From an uncultured Opitutia bacterium (lineage in GTDB: Bacteria; Verrucomicrobiota; Verrucomicrobiia; Opitutales; Opitutaceae): 64,000 bases of DNA. Position numbers and translations under genes: made by a program. Each line of letters opens with the position of its first letter. Position 1 is the first letter of the stretch. Shown here piece by piece: positions 1 to 9,393 of this stretch. The notes beneath the pieces are model-generated. The model did no database searches and had not been told where the DNA came from. It was given only the letters and a program-made list of their open reading frames with translations. The stretch lies in assembly GCA_903881475.1 (NCBI GenBank), contig CAIRTK010000017.1, positions 32,153 to 96,152 of the forward strand. Direction: 5' to 3'.

Positions 1-2903
1 GCCCAGTGCGCCGGCAGGATGCCGATCAGCGAAAACGGGATCGCGGCCATCACGACGAGCGGGGTCACGTAGCTGCGAAACCAGCCGACCATCAGCATGG
101 CGATGAGGACGAGCACCGCGGCGAACGCCACGCCGAGGTCGCGGAAGACCTCCAGCGTGATGTGCCATTCCCCGTCCCATTTCAGCGCCGGTTGCGTGTC
201 GTCGTCCGGCAGGTTGAGATGGTAGATGGGCAGGGCGGGCCCGGCGCCGCCGAATTTCCGCGCGTCGAGCTGACCGACCGCGCGGTGGATGGAAAAAAGC
301 GCGTAGGCCGGGCTCTCGACCGCGCCAGCGACGTCGGCGGTGACGTAGGTCACGGGCTTGAGGTTCTTCCGGTAGAGATTGCGCTCGCCGAGGCCGCGCT
401 CGAGGTGGACGAGTTCCGACAACGGGATGAGCGGGCCCGCCGGGTTGAGGTCGGCGCGGACCTGGAGCGCGAGCACCGCCTCCGGCTGCGCCCGGTCGCC
501 GGCGGGCAGCTCGACGATGAACGGCACGTCCTCGCGCTCGGCGGGAACATGCAGGAGGTCCACCGCGCTGCCCTGGGTGGCCAGGGCCAGCGTTTGCACG
601 ATGGCGCCGGTGCTCACCCCGTGCAGTGCGGCCTTTTCCTTGTCCACGATGTAGCGGACCGTGGGCTGCAGCTCCTCGACGTACCAGTCGATGTCCACCA
701 CGCCGGTCGTGCGCTCGAAGATGCCGCGTACTTCCCGGGCCAGTGCGAGGCGCCGGGTCTCGTCGGGCCCATAGATTTCCGCGACCAGCGACTGGAGCAC
801 GGGCGGCCCCGGCGGCACCTCGGCGACGGCGACCGCGGCGTGGTAGCGGGCGGCGATGGGCGCGACCTTGAGGCGGATGCGCTTGGCGATGGCGTGGCTT
901 TGGTCGGCGCGCCGGGACTTGTCCACGAGGTTGACCTGGATGTCCGCGACATTCGGGCCGCGGCGCGTGAAGTAGTGGCGCACCAGGCCGTTGAAATTGA
1001 AGGGCGCGGCCGTGCCGGCGTAGATCTGGTAGTCGCGGATCTCGGGTTCGCCGCGGATGGCGGCGGCCATTTCCGTGGCGACGCGCGCGGTCTGCTCGAG
1101 CGTGGTGCCCTCGCGGGTCTTCAGCACGATCTGGAACTCCGACTTGTTGTCGAAGGGCAGCATCTTGATGACGACCGCACCGGTCAGCACAAAGCCGGCG
1201 GAGAGGAGGAGGAGACCCGCGATGCCGGCGAGGAACAGCCACCGGGCGCGCGCGCGGTCGAGCAGCGGCTCCATCACGCGGTGATAGAGCCGCGTGAGCC
1301 AGTCGTCGGGGGCGGCGTCATGGCCGGCTCCGCCGGCGGCCGCGGCCATCGCGGCAAACCGCCGCCGCAGCACGCGGACGGCGGCCCACGGGGTGATGGT
1401 GAAGGCGATGACGAGGGAGAACAGCATCGCGGCGGTCGAGCCAATCGGGATCGGGCGCATGTACGGACCCATGAGTCCGCCGACGAAGGCCATGGGCAGG
1501 ATGGCGGCGATCACCGCCCACGTGGCGAGAATCGTGGAGTTGCCGACCTCGTCCACGGCCTCGAGCGCGACCTGGCCGAGGGGTTTGCGCCGGGCGTCGG
1601 GCAGGCGCACGTGCCGCACGATGTTTTCGACGACCACGATGGCGTCATCGACGAGGATGCCGACGGAGAAGATGAGCGCGAAAAGCGTGATGCGGTTGAG
1701 CGTGTAGCCGTAGAGATAGAAGACGAAGAGCGTGAGTCCGAGGGTCGAGGGAATCGCGAGCAGGACGATGAGCGACTCGCGCCAGCCGAGGAACAGCAGG
1801 ATGAGCAGGGCCACGCCGAAGACGGCGATGCCCATGTGGCCGAGCAGATCGTTGCTTTTTTCAGCGGCGGTGTGGCCGTAATCGCGGGTGACGGTGACGG
1901 CCACGTCGGCGGGGAGGAGCGTCCCGCGCGCGGTGGCGACCTTGGCAAGGACCGCGTTGACGACATCGATGGCGTTGGCCCCGGGGCGCTTGGCCAGGCT
2001 GAGAGTGACGGCGGCCTCCAGGTTGCCGGCGGGACCGCCGTGCAGGACATAGTCGGCCGGTTCCGCGCCCTCGTCGGTGATGGCGGCCACGTCGCGCAGA
2101 TAGACAGGCCGGTCGTGAAAGACCCCCACCACGACGGCGCCGGCGTCGGCGGCATCGCGCAGGAACGTGCCGGTCTCAAGCAGGACCTCGGTGTTGGCGA
2201 ACGGGCGCGAACCGGCATGCAACTGGCGGTTCGCCTGCTGGAGCGCCGGCACGACCTCGGCGGCGGTGAGCTGGCGGGCGGCGAGCGCGGCGACATCGAG
2301 GCGCACGCGCACGGCCCGGTGGACTCCGCCGATGAGCGTGGTCTCGGCGACCTGGGGGATGGCTTTCACGACGTCGTCCAGCTGGGCGGCGAGCCGGCGG
2401 AGGGTGAGGTGATCCTGGGTGGGGCTGTGCAGCGTGAGGGCCAGGATGGGCACGTCGTCAATCGTGCGGGGCCGCACGAGCGGCGGGCCCGCGCCGGGCG
2501 GGATGCGGTCGAAGCTGGCCTGGAGCTTCTGGTTGAGGCGAACGAGGGCGGCTTCGATCTCCGTGCCGACCTGAAAGCGGACGATCACCAGCGAGCTGCC
2601 GGGGCTGGAGGTGGAGTACAGGTATTCCACGCCCGGGACTTCCCAGAGCAGCTTTTCCATGGGGTGCGTGACCCGGTTTTCCACCTCGGCGGCGGAGACG
2701 CCCGGCATGGCGACGAGGACGTCGACCATGGGGACCTTGATCTGCGGCTCCTCCTCGCGCGGCAGCAGAAGTACGGCAAAGAGGCCGAGCAGGATCGAGG
2801 CGATGATCGCGATCGGCGTGAGCTTCGAATCGATGAACTGCGCGGCGAGCCGGCCGGCGAACCCGTAACGCGGTCCCGGCCCGGCGGGAGCAGGCGCGCT
2901 CAC
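1..2903 (-). CDS. RND efflux permease (partial, C-terminus beyond window)
   Basis: Inner-membrane proton-driven RND exporter, about 967 residues visible. The reading frame from a GTG at 2903 stays open to the window edge. It opens with a cytoplasmic segment and a first membrane helix (about residues 28-48), then the periplasmic porter start ([19 protein letters not shown]). The TM4 motif [11 protein letters not shown] carries the adjacent aspartates D419-D420 expected of the HAE-1 (AcrB-like) proton relay rather than a CusA-type metal pump. The last visible residues ([16 protein letters not shown]) match the region just before the final helices, so roughly 60-100 residues are missing. The GTG overlaps the TGA of the adaptor gene (GTGA), implying translational coupling. 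Substrate cannot be told from sequence. Confidence 0.93.
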   Translation of the reverse strand, partial: MSAPAPAGPGPRYGFAGRLAAQFIDSKLTPIAIIASILLGLFAVLLLPREEEPQIKVPMVDVLVAMPGVSAAEVENRVTHPMEKLLWEVPGVEYLYSTSSPGSSLVIVRFQVGTEIEAALVRLNQKLQASFDRIPPGAGPPLVRPRTIDDVPILALTLHSPTQDHLTLRRLAAQLDDVVKAIPQVAETTLIGGVHRAVRVRLDVAALAARQLTAAEVVPALQQANRQLHAGSRPFANTEVLLETGTFLRDAADAGAVVVGVFHDRPVYLRDVAAITDEGAEPADYVLHGGPAGNLEAAVTLSLAKRPGANAIDVVNAVLAKVATARGTLLPADVAVTVTRDYGHTAAEKSNDLLGHMGIAVFGVALLILLFLGWRESLIVLLAIPSTLGLTLFVFYLYGYTLNRITLFALIFSVGILVDDAIVVVENIVRHVRLPDARRKPLGQVALEAVDEVGNSTILATWAVIAAILPMAFVGGLMGPYMRPIPIGSTAAMLFSLVIAFTITPWAAVRVLRRRFAAMAAAAGGAGHDAAPDDWLTRLYHRVMEPLLDRARARWLFLAGIAGLLLLSAGFVLTGAVVIKMLPFDNKSEFQIVLKTREGTTLEQTARVATEMAAAIRGEPEIRDYQIYAGTAAPFNFNGLVRHYFTRRGPNVADIQVNLVDKSRRADQSHAIAKRIRLKVAPIAARYHAAVAVAEVPPGPPVLQSLVAEIYGPDETRRLALAREVRGIFERTTGVVDIDWYVEELQPTVRYIVDKEKAALHGVSTGAIVQTLALATQGSAVDLLHVPAEREDVPFIVELPAGDRAQPEAVLALQVRADLNPAGPLIPLSELVHLERGLGERNLYRKNLKPVTYVTADVAGAVESPAYALFSIHRAVGQLDARKFGGAGPALPIYHLNLPDDDTQPALKWDGEWHITLEVFRDLGVAFAAVLVLIAMLMVGWFRSYVTPLVVMAAIPFSLIGILPAHW

Positions 2904-3907
2904 GGCCGGATCTCCACGGCCTGGCCGTCCTGCAGCGTGGCGGCCGGGTTCACAATCACGGTCTCCCCGGCATCCAGGCCGGCGGCGATCATGATCGCGC
3001 CGTCCTCGCGGGCGCTGGTTTTCACGAGGCGCAGCCGGGCGTGACCGGCGGTGACGACGAACACGCGCTCCATCTGGCCGAAGACCTGCACGGCGGTGGC
3101 GGGCACCGTGAGCGCCGCGCGATCGCCGGCGGGCCAGAGGACGCGCACGAACTGGCCGGAGCGGGCGGCCGTGGCGGCCGGGAGGTCGAGCTTGGCGAGG
3201 CGGGTGCGGGACGTGGGATCGGCGGCCGGCGAGAGTTCGGCCAGCCGGCCGGTGACAGTGTCGTGGTCGAGCAGGACGGTGAGGACGGCACCGATGGCGG
3301 GCAGCGGGAGCGACTCAGGCACCTGGACCTCGGCGCGGAAGTGCTCCGTGCCCTCGAGTTCGAAGAGCGGCTGGCCGGGCGTGGCGAGGTCACCCGGCTT
3401 GACGAACTCACCGGTCAGCACGCCGGAGAACGGGGCGGAGATCCGAGTGTAGCCGAGCATGACTTCCGCCTCCTGCAGGGCGGCGCGGACCTGCCGGCGC
3501 CGGTCGTCGGCGTTGCGCACAGCGTCGGCGGTGGAGGCGCCCTTGGCTTCCAGCGTCCGCTCGCGCTCGTATTCCCGCTCGGCCTGGCTGAGGGCGGCCG
3601 AGGCGGCGGCGGTGCGCGCGCCGAGTTCACCGGCCGAAATTGTGACCAGGATTTGTCCCGCCGGTACGGCCGAGCCGACCACCAGGTCGGCCGTGGCCAC
3701 GGTCCCCGTGATCTTGGCGGCGACCGTGGCGCGGGCGAAGGGCCGGATCGTGCCGGGAACGGGCTGGGTCTGCGGCGTGACGGCCGCGGCGACCGTGATC
3801 ACCTGGACCGGTACCGCTGCCGCGGGGCTGGCCGGGTCCGGGCTGGCGGGACGACTGCAGCCGCCCAGCAGGAGGGCCGCGGCGAGCAGGGGCGGGAGTC
3901 GTTTCAT
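2900..3907 (-). CDS. RND efflux periplasmic adaptor (HlyD/AcrA family lipoprotein)
   Basis: Membrane fusion protein of 335 residues that links the RND permease to an outer-membrane channel. The start MKRLPPLL at 3907 gives a lipoprotein signal with lipobox LLGGC (C17); longer upstream starts would bury it. After a proline/alanine linker come the barrel-sandwich half ([19 protein letters not shown]), a helical hairpin (about 90-145, rich in A, E and R), the second lipoyl half ([18 protein letters not shown]) and the beta-barrel/membrane-proximal domains. It lies 19 bases after the DUF2892 gene and overlaps the permease start, so the three form one operon read leftward. Confidence 0.9.
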   Translation of the reverse strand: MKRLPPLLAAALLLGGCSRPASPDPASPAAAVPVQVITVAAAVTPQTQPVPGTIRPFARATVAAKITGTVATADLVVGSAVPAGQILVTISAGELGARTAAASAALSQAEREYERERTLEAKGASTADAVRNADDRRRQVRAALQEAEVMLGYTRISAPFSGVLTGEFVKPGDLATPGQPLFELEGTEHFRAEVQVPESLPLPAIGAVLTVLLDHDTVTGRLAELSPAADPTSRTRLAKLDLPAATAARSGQFVRVLWPAGDRAALTVPATAVQVFGQMERVFVVTAGHARLRLVKTSAREDGAIMIAAGLDAGETVIVNPAATLQDGQAVEIRP

Positions 3908-3926
3908 GCGAAGGCGCGACGGCCGG

Positions 3927-4154
3927 TCAGCGGAGCTTGTGGCCGCCCGGGCGGACCACGCCGTCGGCGCCCAGCCAGCCAAGTTTGGTGAGGAAGATTG
4001 TGGGCGGACAGAAACCGGTGAAGGCCGACTGGATGAGGTTGAGGCCAACAAAGCAGGTCAGCAGCAGCCACCACGGGCTGACGAAATGGGCGAGCGCCAC
4101 GCTGAGCAGGACCATGGTGCCGGCCAGGACCCGGACGAGGGATTCGTTTTTCAT
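3927..4154 (-). CDS. DUF2892/YgaP-like small inner membrane protein
   Basis: A 75-residue protein with two closely spaced membrane helices (about 8-27 and 28-48) and the motif GFCPPTIFLTKLGW near the C-terminus, typical of the DUF2892 family (the membrane part of YgaP without the rhodanese domain). It is the first gene of the efflux operon and faces the ArsR-type gene across a 44-base gap. ArsR regulator plus DUF2892 plus efflux genes is a recurrent arrangement in sulfide- or metal-response loci; the function here is inferred from that context only. Confidence 0.8.
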   Translation of the reverse strand: MKNESLVRVLAGTMVLLSVALAHFVSPWWLLLTCFVGLNLIQSAFTGFCPPTIFLTKLGWLGADGVVRPGGHKLR

Positions 4155-4177
4155 GGGTGGGAGGATGGGGCTTGCTT

Positions 4178-4191
4178 TATATGAGCATATA
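4178..4191. promoter_or_regulatory. Palindromic operator candidate for the ArsR-type regulator
   Basis: Perfect inverted repeat TATATG-AG-CATATA in the 44-base gap between divergent genes. It is the only AT-rich stretch nearby and sits where a dimeric winged-helix repressor could shut off both promoters. It ends seven bases before the first possible ATG of the regulator gene. The assignment is an inference from position and symmetry. Confidence 0.5.
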
Positions 4192-4198
4192 GTTATAC

Positions 4199-4567
4199 AT
4201 GGTCCATGCTGTCAAGATGCCGTTTAAGCCCGCGATGAAAGCCCCGCGTCCCATGTCCGACGAGGCTCTGGCGTTGATTGCGCGGCGGTTTGCCGTGCTG
4301 GCGGAGCCGATGCGGCTGCGGCTGCTGCATGCGCTGTTTGCCGGCGAGAAAAGCGTGAACGAGCTGGCGGAGCTAACCGGCGGCACGCAGGCCAATGTCT
4401 CGCGTCATCTGCAGACCCTTGCGCACGCGCACATGCTGGGGCGGCGGAAGGAAGGCCTGCAGGTGTTCTACGCCATTGCGGACCCGTCCATTTTTAAGCT
4501 CTGCGAATTGGTCTGCGGCAGCCTGGAGAAGTCGCTGAGCAAGCAGGCGGGAGTGTTTGCGCAATAG
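4199..4567 (+). CDS. ArsR/SmtB-family winged-helix regulator
   Basis: A 122-residue metalloregulator-like protein. The winged helix covers about residues 25-95, with recognition helix TGGTQANVSRHLQTLAHAHML and a wing ending GLQVFYAI. Cysteines C102 and C106 (LCELVC) lie in the C-terminal helix; the usual N-terminal partner cysteine of BigR/SqrR-type sensors is absent, so the sensing site is not obvious. It diverges from the efflux operon and probably represses it and itself through the palindrome just upstream. In-frame ATGs at 4199, 4217, 4232 and 4253 all lack a clear ribosome site, so the start is uncertain. Confidence 0.88.
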   Translation: MVHAVKMPFKPAMKAPRPMSDEALALIARRFAVLAEPMRLRLLHALFAGEKSVNELAELTGGTQANVSRHLQTLAHAHMLGRRKEGLQVFYAIADPSIFKLCELVCGSLEKSLSKQAGVFAQ

Positions 4568-4649
4568 GTGGCCCGTTGATCGCGGAGAGGGTAGATTGGA
4601 GCTGGGAGTTGGTTTCGATCTCCCATCTTCTAACTTCCAACTCCAACTT

Positions 4650-4678
4650 GAAGAGCGACCCGGAACGGGTCGCTCTTC
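4650..4678. terminator. Bidirectional terminator-like hairpin
   Basis: Perfect 13-bp stem GAAGAGCGACCCG with a GAA loop (4663-4665). It sits between the convergent ArsR and aminotransferase genes and overlaps the stop codon of the latter. There is no strong T-run on either side, so termination efficiency is uncertain. Confidence 0.55.
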
Positions 4679-6206
4679 ATATCTCGTAGCCGAGCCCCAT
4701 CGGTTCCCAGGCGGTGGCAACGACGGCGGTCTTGCCGAACTCGTCGAACCACTCGTGCACGCGGCGGCCGATGGCGCCGGTCTCGATGCGGTGGGTGAAT
4801 TCGTTGGTCGCGGAATTGTAGGTGTAGTCACGGGCCCACTCGCGATGGTGGGCAGCGAGGATCGTGATGGCCTCGAGGACGCGCTCAGCTTCCTCGTTGG
4901 TCATCGTGGGATGCAGCGAGAAGCGCACCCAGCCGGGCTTCTCGGTCTTGTCGCCGCGGTTGATCTGGTCGGTGATGGACTTCGAGTGCTCCTGGGTGAC
5001 GTGCAGCAGGATGTGCCCGTACGTGCCGGCGCAGGAGCAGCCGCCGCGGGTCTGGATCCCGAAGCGGTCGTTGAGCAGGCGGACCGCGAGGTTGTAATGC
5101 AGGTCGTCGATGTAGAACGAAATGATCCCGAGCCGGTCGCGGTGCTCGCCGGCGAGGATGTGCAGGCCGGGAACGGCCTCCAGCCGGTCCCAGACCAGAT
5201 CCAGCAGCTCGTGCTCGCGGCGCAGGATATTGTCCACGCCCATGGACTCCTTCAGCCGGATGCAGAGGGCGGTGCGGATGGCCTGCGTGAAGCCGGGCGT
5301 GCCGCCGTCCTCGCGGGCCTCGATGTCGTCGAAGTACTTGTGCTCGCCCCACGGATTGGTCCAGTCGACGGTGCCACCGCCGGGATTGTCGGGCACGCGG
5401 TTGGTGTAGAGCTTCTTGTTGAACACGAGCACGCCGGTCGTGCCGGGGCCGCCGAGAAACTTGTGCGGGGAGAAGAAAATGGCGTCGAGCGACTCGTCGG
5501 GCCGTCCGGCCGGGTGCATGTCGATCGCGATGTACGGCGCGCTCGCGGCAAAGTCCACGAAGCACAGGCCGCCGGCGCGGTGCAGCAGCCCGGCGATCGC
5601 ATGATACGGCGTGATGATGCCGGTGACGTTGGAGCAGCTCGTGACGGCGGCGATCTTCACCTTGCGCGAACGGTACTGTACGAGCAGTTCCGCGAGATGC
5701 CCGAGGTCGACGAGGCCGTCGGCGGTGGCGTTGATCACGCGCACCTCGGCGATGCTCTCGATCCACGAGGTCTGGTTGGAGTGGTGCTCCATGTGCGTGA
5801 CGAAGATGATCGGGCGCTCCGCCTCGGGAATGGTGACCTGGCCGCTGTATTTCTCGTGCACGCGCAGGCCGAGGATGCGCTGGAACTTGTTCACGACGCT
5901 GGTCATGCCGGAGCCGTAGCAAATGATGGCGTCGTCCTTGGACGCATGGACGTGGTCCTTGATGATGTGGAGCGCCTCATGATAGGCGCGGGTCATGGTG
6001 GTGCCGGTGACGGACGTCTCGGTGTGGGTGTTGCCCACGAACGGCGCGATTTCCTCGCTCATCATTTTCTCGATGGGGCCGAACATGCGGCCGCTGGCGG
6101 TCCAGTCGGCGTAGACGATGCGCTGCCGGCCGAATGGTGACTCAAAATCCTGGTTGATGCCAATGATGTTGGCCCGGAACGGGGCGAAGTAGTCTTCGAG
6201 GCTCAT
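4677..6206 (-). CDS. PLP-dependent class V aminotransferase-fold enzyme (cysteine desulfurase-like)
   Basis: A 509-residue fold-type I PLP enzyme. The Schiff-base lysine is K249 in SPHKFLGGPG, and the cofactor aspartate is within FVDFAASAPY. The motif RGGCSCAGTYGH (C390, C392) occupies the position of the desulfurase active-site cysteine loop. It is about 100 residues longer than SufS/IscS, with a C-terminal extension containing WVRFSLHPTMTNEEAERVLEAI. The family is widespread and largely uncharacterised; desulfurase, epimerase and lyase activities are all possible. No Fe-S or sulfur-transfer gene is adjacent, so the substrate is unknown. Confidence 0.85.
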   Translation of the reverse strand: MSLEDYFAPFRANIIGINQDFESPFGRQRIVYADWTASGRMFGPIEKMMSEEIAPFVGNTHTETSVTGTTMTRAYHEALHIIKDHVHASKDDAIICYGSGMTSVVNKFQRILGLRVHEKYSGQVTIPEAERPIIFVTHMEHHSNQTSWIESIAEVRVINATADGLVDLGHLAELLVQYRSRKVKIAAVTSCSNVTGIITPYHAIAGLLHRAGGLCFVDFAASAPYIAIDMHPAGRPDESLDAIFFSPHKFLGGPGTTGVLVFNKKLYTNRVPDNPGGGTVDWTNPWGEHKYFDDIEAREDGGTPGFTQAIRTALCIRLKESMGVDNILRREHELLDLVWDRLEAVPGLHILAGEHRDRLGIISFYIDDLHYNLAVRLLNDRFGIQTRGGCSCAGTYGHILLHVTQEHSKSITDQINRGDKTEKPGWVRFSLHPTMTNEEAERVLEAITILAAHHREWARDYTYNSATNEFTHRIETGAIGRRVHEWFDEFGKTAVVATAWEPMGLGYEI

Positions 6207-6363
6207 GGGGTTTCATCCGGAGCATGAAGGGTGCCGGGGAATAATTCAATAGGCCGGGCGGTCAGGTCGGGAGGAAGGAGAAGGGAAGAGTGAAAGGGAA
6301 AGTGAGAGGGAGAAGGTCGGAGCGGGGTGCGACGACGTCGCCCGGCTGACCGAAGAGATTAAC

Positions 6364-6444
6364 AGGTAGGGCGCGTTATCCCGAACGCGCCGGTTCGGGC
6401 CCGTCGGAGCCAAACGTGGCGGATTAGGGATATCCGCCCTACCT
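6364..6444. repeat. Dispersed palindromic element, family AGGTAGGGCG (copy 1)
   Basis: An 81-base imperfect palindrome bounded by AGGTAGGGCG and CGCCCTACCT, with inner arms reading about GCGGATTAGGGATA. It begins inside the last codons of metW: the TAG stop of that gene is the TAG of the repeat edge. A second copy lies in frame inside a coding region at 58336-58414. Confidence 0.75.
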
Positions 6445-7044
6445 CGCCAGGTCGTACAGCGCGTAGCCGGCGAAGAGGTTGGGGAGCGTGCGGCAGGGGG
6501 TGTGCCAGTTGCCGAGCAGGTGGGCGCGGCGGGTGACGGTGATGTCCTGGGCGGCGCAGAAATGCTCGAAGTCGGCGATGGTGACGGGATTCGACGGCCG
6601 GCTCTCGAACCACTCGGTGGTGTAAACCTCGTTGCGCACCTTGCGGCCGCGCAGGAGGGCATCGACGCGGTTTTTCCAGAAGCCGTGGTTGACGAACCCG
6701 ACGGTGAGCGAGCGGCCCACGCGCAGCGCCTCGAGGATGACGCCGGTCGGGTCGCCGAGCTCCTGCACCGTGCGCGAGCAGATGACGCGGTCAAAGTGTC
6801 GGTCGGGAAACTGGCGCATGAAGCCGGTCATGTCGCCCTGGTAAACGGAGAGGCCGCGCGCGACGCAGGCGGTGATGCGTCCGAAGTCGAGATCCACGCC
6901 GAGGGCGGCGACCTCCTTGGTCTGGACGAGGTAGTCGAGTAGGGCGCCGCGGCCGCAGCCGAGGTCGAGCACGCGCGAGCCTGGGGTCACCCATTCCCCG
7001 ATGATCTGCATGTCCACCGTGCGCTTTTCGACGAGCTTGGTCAT
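6439..7044 (-). CDS. metW: MetW, partner of homoserine O-acetyltransferase
   Basis: A 201-residue class I SAM-fold protein in which VLDLGCGRG (about residues 25-33) is the cofactor loop. MetW works with MetX in homoserine acylation for methionine synthesis, and the two genes are adjacent and co-oriented here (metX first, 91 bases between). The start MTKLVEKRTVD at 7044 fits the usual family length; an upstream ATG at 7104 would add 20 unrelated residues coming from a palindromic spacer. The stop codon is supplied by the edge of the 6364-6444 repeat. Confidence 0.9.
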   Translation of the reverse strand: MTKLVEKRTVDMQIIGEWVTPGSRVLDLGCGRGALLDYLVQTKEVAALGVDLDFGRITACVARGLSVYQGDMTGFMRQFPDRHFDRVICSRTVQELGDPTGVILEALRVGRSLTVGFVNHGFWKNRVDALLRGRKVRNEVYTTEWFESRPSNPVTIADFEHFCAAQDITVTRRAHLLGNWHTPCRTLPNLFAGYALYDLAR

Positions 7045-7062
7045 GGGAGGCAGGGTGGTTTT

Positions 7063-7136
7063 ATCTGGAACTCTGGAACGCTGGAAAAAGGCGATGGAGG
7101 ACAAGGATTCGATTCCTGAGTTCGTGAGTTCCAGAT
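7063..7136. repeat. Palindromic element, family GGAACTC (copy 1)
   Basis: Arms ATCTGGAACTC (7063-7073) and GAGTTCCAGAT (7126-7136) form a perfect 11-bp outer stem, with further GGAA/TTCC pairing inside. It fills the gap between metX and metW and touches the metX stop codon. A related copy is at 63756-63834. Confidence 0.6.
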
Positions 7137-8320
7137 TAGATCGAGAAGTCGACGGCGGTGGCCTGGGTGCGCTCGAGGAAGCCGCGGATCAGGGCGTAGA
7201 GTTCCTCGGACTCGAGGAGGAACGAGTCGTGGCCGAGGTCGGTGGCGAGCTCGGCATAGCTGGCGCGCTTGCCGGCGCGGAGCAGGGCGAGCGCGATCTG
7301 GCGGTTTTGTTCCGGCGGGAACAGCCAGTCGCTGGTGAAGCCGACCACGAGCGACTCGGCCTGCACCGGCGCGAACGCGGCCTCGAGCGAGCCATAGGCC
7401 TGCGCGAGGTCAAACTGATCGAGGGCGCGCGTGATGTAGAGGTAGGAGTTGGCGTCGAAGCGGTTGATGAACGCCTGGCCCTGGTGCCGCAGGTAGCTCT
7501 CGACCTCGAACTGGATGTCGAAGGTGTAGCTTTCGCCGCTGGCGGGGTTCTTCTTGCGCCGGCCGAACTTCCGGTCCATCGAGGCGTCGGAGACGTAGGT
7601 GATGTGGGCCATCATGCGCGCGATGGCGAGGCCGACGCGGGGACCGCCGCCCTTGGGGTAGTCGCCCTGGTTCCAGTCCGGATCCTGCATGATGGCCTGG
7701 CGGCCGACTTCGTTGAACGCGATGGCCTGCGCGCTCTCGCGCGACGTGGTGGCCATGGCGAGCACACGGCGGGTGAACGCGGGAAACTCGATCGCGAACA
7801 GCAGCGCCTGCATCCCGCCCATCGATCCACCGATGATCGCGTGCAGCGTGCTGACCCCCAGATGGTCGAGCAGGAGCTTCTGCGCGCGCACCATGTCGAG
7901 AATGGTGACGAAGGGAAAATGGATGCCGTAGGGGCGGCCGGTCTCGGGATTGACGGACGAAGGCCCGCTGGAGCCGACGCAGCCGCCGAGGACATTCGCG
8001 CAAACGACGAAGAAACGGTTCGTGTCCACCGCCTTGCCGGGCCCGATGAGATTATTCCACCAGCCGGGCTTGCGGTCGTCGGCCGCATGGACGCCGGCGC
8101 AGTGATGGTCGCCGCTCAGCGCATGGCAGACGAGGATGGCGTTGTCGCGGGTGGCGTTGAGTTCGCCGTAGGTTTCGTAGCGCAGCGTGAAGCCGGGCAG
8201 GACCTGGCCGCTCTTGAACGTGAAGGGCCGCGGATGGACGAAGTCCCGCGGCACGACGATCCCGACCTCGCCGGGCGCGACGAAGCTGGACACGGGCGCA
8301 TTTTCCTCGGGGTCGGTCAT
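7136..8320 (-). CDS. metX: Homoserine O-acetyltransferase
   Basis: A 394-residue alpha/beta hydrolase that acetylates (or succinylates) homoserine in methionine synthesis. The nucleophile S166 sits in GGSMGGMQ; the acid D331 is in FTSDWLFPP and the histidine H364 in DLGHDSF, completing the triad at standard spacing. The oxyanion region LVCHALSGDHH is present. It is transcribed first of the metX-metW pair. A Cys/Met-type PLP enzyme that could act downstream is far away at 34.2-35.7 kb. Confidence 0.95.
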   Translation of the reverse strand: MTDPEENAPVSSFVAPGEVGIVVPRDFVHPRPFTFKSGQVLPGFTLRYETYGELNATRDNAILVCHALSGDHHCAGVHAADDRKPGWWNNLIGPGKAVDTNRFFVVCANVLGGCVGSSGPSSVNPETGRPYGIHFPFVTILDMVRAQKLLLDHLGVSTLHAIIGGSMGGMQALLFAIEFPAFTRRVLAMATTSRESAQAIAFNEVGRQAIMQDPDWNQGDYPKGGGPRVGLAIARMMAHITYVSDASMDRKFGRRKKNPASGESYTFDIQFEVESYLRHQGQAFINRFDANSYLYITRALDQFDLAQAYGSLEAAFAPVQAESLVVGFTSDWLFPPEQNRQIALALLRAGKRASYAELATDLGHDSFLLESEELYALIRGFLERTQATAVDFSI

Positions 8321-8422
8321 GGGGCGGACAACACGATTGGGGCGGACGGCTGCGAGACAAGCGCCGCGGATGTCATTATGACAAGGCCCGGCGCCGCACG
8401 GAAAGGAGTGGGAGGCAAGAGG

Positions 8423-8523
8423 GGTGGGCGGGCACGTCCCTGTGCCCGCATTTACTCAGGTTGCTTACTTTCGGTGCGGTTCTCGGATCGTTTCCATGCG
8501 GGCATTGGGACATGCCCGCCCAC
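8423..8523. repeat. Palindromic element, family GGTGGGCGGGCACGTCCC (copy 1)
   Basis: Two 28-base arms in inverted orientation, differing at only a few positions, at 8423-8450 and 8496-8523, with a spacer of about 45 bases. It separates metX from yebC. The second arm abuts the yebC stop codon. A second copy is at 60060-60138. Confidence 0.75.
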
Positions 8524-9267
8524 CTACTCGGCGCCGAGGGCCTCGTCCATTTCCTCGTTCGAGTAGACGGCCTGCACGTCATCGAGTTCGTCGAGGACCT
8601 CGTGGAGCTTGAGGAGGGTCTTCGCGATGTTCGCGTCCGTCACCGGCACGGTCGTCACGGGAATGTAGGCGATCTCGGCGCTGTCGGGCTTGAGGTTTTT
8701 CTGCTCGAGGGCGTGGGAGACCTTGTCGAAGGCGTGGACGTTACAGCGCACCTCGAAGCCCTGCTCGCTCGCGATGACGTCGTCGGCGCCGGCCTCCAGC
8801 GCGATTTCCATGAGGGCATCCTCGGAGGTCTTTTCCTTCGTCAGCAGGAACTGCCCGGCATGCAGGAACTGGAAGGCGACGGCGCCGGTGCTGGCCAGGT
8901 TGCCGCCGTGGCGGGCGAAGATCGAGCGGACGTCCTGCGCGGCGCGGGTCTTGTTGTCGGTGGTGACCTTGACGACAAACGCGACGCCGCCGGGGCCGTA
9001 GGCCTCATAGGTGATCTCCTCGAACACAACGCCGGGCAGTTCGCCGGTGCCCTTCTTGATCGCGCGGTCGACGTTCTCCACGGGCATGTTGGCGTCGCGG
9101 GCCTTGAGCAGGAGCGTGCGGAGCCGGGCGTTCCCGGCGGGATCGCCGCCGCCGGACTTGGCGGCGAGGGTGATGTCGCGCGAGAGGCGGGAGAACACCT
9201 TGCCCTTGCGCGAGTCGGTGACCGCCTTCGCGCGCTTTACCTTGGACCACTTGTTATGGCCGGCCAT
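8524..9267 (-). CDS. yebC: YebC/PmpR (TACO1-like) family protein
   Basis: A 247-residue protein starting with the family signature MAGHNKWSKVKRAKAV, followed by GKVFSRLSRDITLAAKSGGGDP and the VENVDRAIKKGTG box. All three domains and the usual length are present. Family members bind DNA and several have been shown to relieve ribosome stalling. It follows yidC in the same direction with a 126-base gap. Its TAG stop is immediately followed by the 8423-8523 palindrome. Confidence 0.95.
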   Translation of the reverse strand: MAGHNKWSKVKRAKAVTDSRKGKVFSRLSRDITLAAKSGGGDPAGNARLRTLLLKARDANMPVENVDRAIKKGTGELPGVVFEEITYEAYGPGGVAFVVKVTTDNKTRAAQDVRSIFARHGGNLASTGAVAFQFLHAGQFLLTKEKTSEDALMEIALEAGADDVIASEQGFEVRCNVHAFDKVSHALEQKNLKPDSAEIAYIPVTTVPVTDANIAKTLLKLHEVLDELDDVQAVYSNEEMDEALGAE

Positions 9268-9393
9268 GAGGGGAGCGGGGTTGAAAGGAGAAGGGAGAAG
9301 GGCCGGAGGAGAGCTTGGGGCTCAGGCGGCCGAATTGGTCAGTTTGTCATCCCTTGCTTCGTTCTGAATGAAAGCCCGGGTTTTGCGCCGGTC

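Noticed and set aside
6..3044. Long open frame of 1012 codons on the + strand
   Set aside because: It is antisense to the RND permease and adaptor, which show clear family motifs. The high GC content keeps the opposite strand open.
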